From Bedellia somnulentella (taxonomy: Eukaryota; Arthropoda; Insecta; Lepidoptera; Bedelliidae), in assembly GCA_963576735.1 (NCBI GenBank), contig OY755183.1, positions 9,629,213 through 9,693,212 of the forward strand: a DNA stretch of 64,000 nucleotides, in the 5' to 3' direction. How positions within the stretch are numbered: position 1 is the first letter of the stretch; every line of letters begins with the position of its first letter. A model generated the notes under the pieces. It made no database searches and had not been told where the DNA came from. It worked only from the letters and a program-made list of their open reading frames with translations. The position numbers and the translations under genes are program-made. Below, piece by piece: positions 60,910-64,000 of this stretch.

Positions 60910-62541
60910 ATGGCGCAACAACGAAAAGATATACTACCCCAGGAGGGTACGGCCAGCATCAGCGGTCGAGAATCCCTCCCTGGGTCCTGCTTGCAGGATC
61001 CAGGCTGCCCCTCGTATTCTGGGGGGGGCAAAGTTACGCCGAATGTGGAAGAGAAGGTGAGGTCACCGAGGAAAATTCCGGGACCATTTGCGGGACCCTG
61101 CAGCAGCTGGGAGACCGTGACTCTCAGAGAGTCAAAGAAATCGATGCCTCGAAGTCGCCAAGCGCACGAGGCACAAGGACCCATACCCGAGTCTGGCTCC
61201 AAGAAGAGTAGGAGAGCGAGCCGACCACACCGAACTGGCGCCTACAGACGCCGACAAATGAAAAAAGCGTTGGACCTCCAGAAGTCGCAACCGGATCGGA
61301 CTACGGAGACGGGTGCCCATGGTGCCCATATCCGGACTCCGATCTTGGAAGCGAGTGATGCTGCCGCCACTTCCGATGCGGGACGGGGAGAACCCGCGCG
61401 GCAGGGCCCCCAACCCAGGTCGCCTCCACGTGCTGGTCCGCCAGTGCGAGGTGCGCGGCCGGGACGGGGAGCCTACCGTGGACGTCCTGCACCGGACAGG
61501 GGTGGTAGACGTCCCACTGAAGGAGCGCGTGGAAATCGGGACAATTTCTCTGGACCGAATCCACAGCCGTCCACCAGCACTGCAAAGGCCCCTGAGCCCC
61601 AGAAAAGAGACCGACCAGATGACTCTAGGTCGCCGGCTCAACTGGAGGCAAAGAGGCCAAAAAAAGGGGAAAAAAAATCATATGCGGAGGCCACAGTCGA
61701 TCGGGCCCATCTTGATGTGGCAATAGTCACAGCAACGAATCGGGATCTGACCCTGGAGGAAGCCGCATACCTTAAAGACCAGGTGAACGAGAAGCTCTAC
61801 GCTGAGGCGGACTTGGAGAAAAGGCTAGGGCCTGCTTTCCAAGCCTGTCCCAGGCTTGTTGAGGGAGCTCTCCGTTTCTGGTGCGAAAGTGAACGGACAG
61901 TGAACTGGGTTCAGGAACTGGCTGATTGCACACTGTTACCCTCGGGTGACAAGGTGCAGATGGTGCTGCAGTCAGACATTCCCACGCGAACGCGGATAGC
62001 CCTGTTCCTGCCGAACTACACCGGACCTCTGAAGAGACTGCACTCTCTTCTGAGGTATCAAAATGGAATGTGGTACGACCTCGACTTGTGGTCCTTATAT
62101 AAGGCCACGAGGGTTTGGGGGGACAATCCTGGTGTGTTCCTCACATTAGGGCTACCACGTGACCAGGTTGAAATACTCCTGGCGCGAGATCGCAGCGTGG
62201 CGTTCGGTTACGGTCGGGTGCACGCCAAGTTTATCCTTGCAAAAGGAAAACTTGGAGACATGCCGGCCAAACGCCACGAGGCGACTCCGTCAACATCCAC
62301 GAGTGACCAGCCGGATGCTCCCTTGGCTCCTGACCAACCAGGGCCCTCCACACACCAACCAGTGGAGGAGGAGGTCGAACCGCTCCAGAGAGCGATGGAC
62401 GAGCTGTGCCGGTTGATGAACGACAACCCTTCCCCAGTGCCGTGGCTTGACTCTATGATGACATCGTCATCACCAGCTGAGTCACACGCACCAACCCAAA
62501 AGGAAGAGGAGGAGGACATCGGACACGATGCTCCCCAATAA
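60910..62541 (+). CDS. LINE ORF1 protein (R1/LOA group)
   Basis: The intact frame of 543 codons is markedly richer in G+C than the host genes. The N-terminal half is Pro/Arg/Gly-rich and basic (SQPDRTTETGAHG region), with an NLS-like KRPKKGEKK near residue 250. The C-terminal part (about residues 255-445) is folded-looking (AHLDVAIVTATNRDLTLEEA; MWYDLDLWSLYKATRVWGDN) and resembles the DUF4780-type region found in ORF1 of insect LINEs. No CCHC zinc knuckle is seen, unlike many R1 ORF1 proteins. In LINEs ORF1 binds RNA and assembles the transposition particle. The end overlaps ORF2 by 14 bases. Confidence 0.75.
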   Translation: MAQQRKDILPQEGTASISGRESLPGSCLQDPGCPSYSGGGKVTPNVEEKVRSPRKIPGPFAGPCSSWETVTLRESKKSMPRSRQAHEAQGPIPESGSKKSRRASRPHRTGAYRRRQMKKALDLQKSQPDRTTETGAHGAHIRTPILEASDAAATSDAGRGEPARQGPQPRSPPRAGPPVRGARPGRGAYRGRPAPDRGGRRPTEGARGNRDNFSGPNPQPSTSTAKAPEPQKRDRPDDSRSPAQLEAKRPKKGEKKSYAEATVDRAHLDVAIVTATNRDLTLEEAAYLKDQVNEKLYAEADLEKRLGPAFQACPRLVEGALRFWCESERTVNWVQELADCTLLPSGDKVQMVLQSDIPTRTRIALFLPNYTGPLKRLHSLLRYQNGMWYDLDLWSLYKATRVWGDNPGVFLTLGLPRDQVEILLARDRSVAFGYGRVHAKFILAKGKLGDMPAKRHEATPSTSTSDQPDAPLAPDQPGPSTHQPVEEEVEPLQRAMDELCRLMNDNPSPVPWLDSMMTSSSPAESHAPTQKEEEEDIGHDAPQ

Positions 62542-64000
62542 CGTTCAAATCCTCCAAGCAAATCTCCAACATAGTCACGCGGCGACGGCTACCCTACGCA
62601 CAGTGTTGGAGAAAACCCCAAACATCATCGCCCTGATTCAGGAGCCGTGGATCAGAGGAAACCGTATTTGTGGTCTCAATAATACCGGAGGTAAGTTGTT
62701 TTATGATACCACATCCCAAACACCAAGAGCCTGCATACTTATTCCTAATCATATGCAGGGCTTGTCCCTTATGCAATTCTGTTCTAGGGACCTGATCGCT
62801 GTCAAGATCCAGACAGCTGATACGGGCCTACCAGAGATGGTGCTAGCCTCCTGTTATATGCCTGGCGATGCTGAGGACTGCCCACCAAAGGAGCTAGCTG
62901 AACTTGTGCGGTACTGCGAGACGCTCCGAACAGAGATCGTCATTGGGGCTGACGCGAACGCACATCACCCGCTCTGGGGGTGTCAGAAATCAAATTCCAG
63001 AGGAGAGGTACTATCAACATATTTATTCTCCACTAACCTAAATGTAGCTAACGTAGGATCCGAACCAACATGGGTCACATCCCGAGGGCAAACAATAGTA
63101 GATATAACCTTAGTTAGTAGAGGAGCTTCTCATCTTGTAACGAATTGGCATGTGTCTCAAGATGTAAGTTGCTCCGACCATAGGCGAATCTGTTTCGATC
63201 TATCTAACCAATTTCCCGAACAGCCATCCAAACGTAACCCACGGACAACGAATGTCCTGAAATATCGTACATTACTGAGGGACGAGTTAACCTCCGCAAC
63301 CGCGCCAAACCTAGATAGTACAGTAGCGATAGAAGACAATGTTAAATTTCTCACTGGTGCTATCACCAAATCTTACGAGGCGTCCTGCCCCCTTAGGAAA
63401 CCCACAACTCCAGGAAAAGAGTCTGGCAGATGGTGGGATGGGGAACTCGAATCTATGCGCGGTGAACTCCGTAATCTCTTTAATAAAGCCAAAAACTCCA
63501 GAAAACCAGATGACTGGGAGGAATACAAACTATTCCTAAGAAAATACAAAAAACTTACTAGATCACGCAGAAGGAAAGCCTGGCGAAAATACTGCGAATC
63601 AATAGAATCTAACAATAAGGCGGCGAGGATCAGGAAACTCCTGGCTACAGATAATAATCTCACCGTAGGGCCGCTAAAAAAACCAGACGGAACATACACT
63701 ACCACGCATACAGAAACACACAAATTGCTACTGGAATGCCACTTCCCAGACTGCCATCACACTGATGAAGTGTCCTGGCCTGAGGAACCAATCAGCAGCC
63801 CCACAAACATAGATGTATCCCAATCTGAAAAGATAGTCACACTAGATAGAGTTGAATGGGCAATCAAAACCTTTAACCCCTTCAAATCGCCGGGTCTTGA
63901 CGGTATAACTCCGGCACTACTACAGTGGGCCAGAGATATCATCACCCCATGGTTGGTAAAACTTTACCAATCGTGCATGGCGCACCGATATACCCCCCTA
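62528..64000 (+). CDS. LINE ORF2: endonuclease and start of reverse transcriptase, runs off the window
   Basis: ATG at 62528 opens a frame without a stop to the window end (about 491 codons). It begins MLPNNVQILQANLQHSHAAT. The apurinic-type endonuclease shows its catalytic motifs in order: IALIQEPW (Glu), IGADANAHHPLWG (Asp-x-Asn), VDITL and CSDHRR (Asp-His). After a basic linker (KKLTRSRRRKAWRKYCES) the RT begins with FNPFKSPGLDGITPALLQ. The EN and linker pattern fits the R1/LOA group. The frame differs from ORF1, and the ATG overlaps the ORF1 TAA region, suggesting reinitiation or frameshift for its translation. The copy looks intact as far as seen. Confidence 0.85.
   Translation, partial: MLPNNVQILQANLQHSHAATATLRTVLEKTPNIIALIQEPWIRGNRICGLNNTGGKLFYDTTSQTPRACILIPNHMQGLSLMQFCSRDLIAVKIQTADTGLPEMVLASCYMPGDAEDCPPKELAELVRYCETLRTEIVIGADANAHHPLWGCQKSNSRGEVLSTYLFSTNLNVANVGSEPTWVTSRGQTIVDITLVSRGASHLVTNWHVSQDVSCSDHRRICFDLSNQFPEQPSKRNPRTTNVLKYRTLLRDELTSATAPNLDSTVAIEDNVKFLTGAITKSYEASCPLRKPTTPGKESGRWWDGELESMRGELRNLFNKAKNSRKPDDWEEYKLFLRKYKKLTRSRRRKAWRKYCESIESNNKAARIRKLLATDNNLTVGPLKKPDGTYTTTHTETHKLLLECHFPDCHHTDEVSWPEEPISSPTNIDVSQSEKIVTLDRVEWAIKTFNPFKSPGLDGITPALLQWARDIITPWLVKLYQSCMAHRYTPL

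Noticed and set aside
61132..61641. 169-codon minus-strand ORF and other long antisense or overlapping frames
   Set aside because: Shadow of the G+C-rich LINE ORF1. High GC removes stops on all frames.

Overview
This window is a piece of an insect nuclear genome, most likely from a moth or butterfly (Lepidoptera). Genes are split by GT-AG introns, the intergenic DNA is AT-rich, and two short-repeat families recur in both orientations: a tRNA-headed SINE with a TTATG-type tail and a roughly 240 bp repeat ending in (TATG)n. I count five host genes. Most of the rest is transposon sequence, much of it nested.

Layout. (1) About 326-17342, plus strand: the 3' part, about 19 exons, of a neurexin/Caspr-superfamily membrane protein, best called axotactin-like. 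It runs from the end of an EGF module through a fibrinogen-like segment, three LamG units separated by two EGFs, a transmembrane helix and a long acidic cytoplasmic tail. Its 5' end lies outside the window. (2) 17423-20780: intergenic repeats and a decayed LINE endonuclease. (3) 20781-21668, plus: a single-exon MTCH-type mitochondrial carrier homolog. (4) 21895-25596, minus: UTP6, a U3 snoRNP/SSU processome HAT-repeat protein, convergent with MTCH. (5) 26139-26768, plus: single-exon NAC alpha, divergent from UTP6. (6) 28966-45544, minus: a complete 14-exon TONSL (tonsoku-like) gene. Its exons add up to an open frame of 1460 codons with TPR, acidic, ankyrin, ubiquitin-like and LRR parts in the known TONSL order. 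(7) 45545-60900: repeats, Helitron-like elements and LINE copies, with no convincing host gene. (8) 60910-64000: a LINE with an intact ORF1 and an overlapping ORF2 that is still open at the window edge.

The host genes do not form a pathway. MTCH acts at mitochondria, UTP6 in ribosome biogenesis, NAC alpha at the ribosome exit tunnel, TONSL in replication-fork repair and the axotactin-like protein at the cell surface.

The most interesting material is in the repeats. A LINE and the abundant (TATG)n short repeat share a 3' end, which suggests a mobilising partnership. A palindromic repeat family carries a tRNA-like cloverleaf that can be folded completely. Several non-autonomous DNA elements have readable inverted termini and target-site duplications. 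Degenerate tandem copies of a LamG exon sit directly upstream of the real exon. I found no operon, CRISPR array or other prokaryote-type system.
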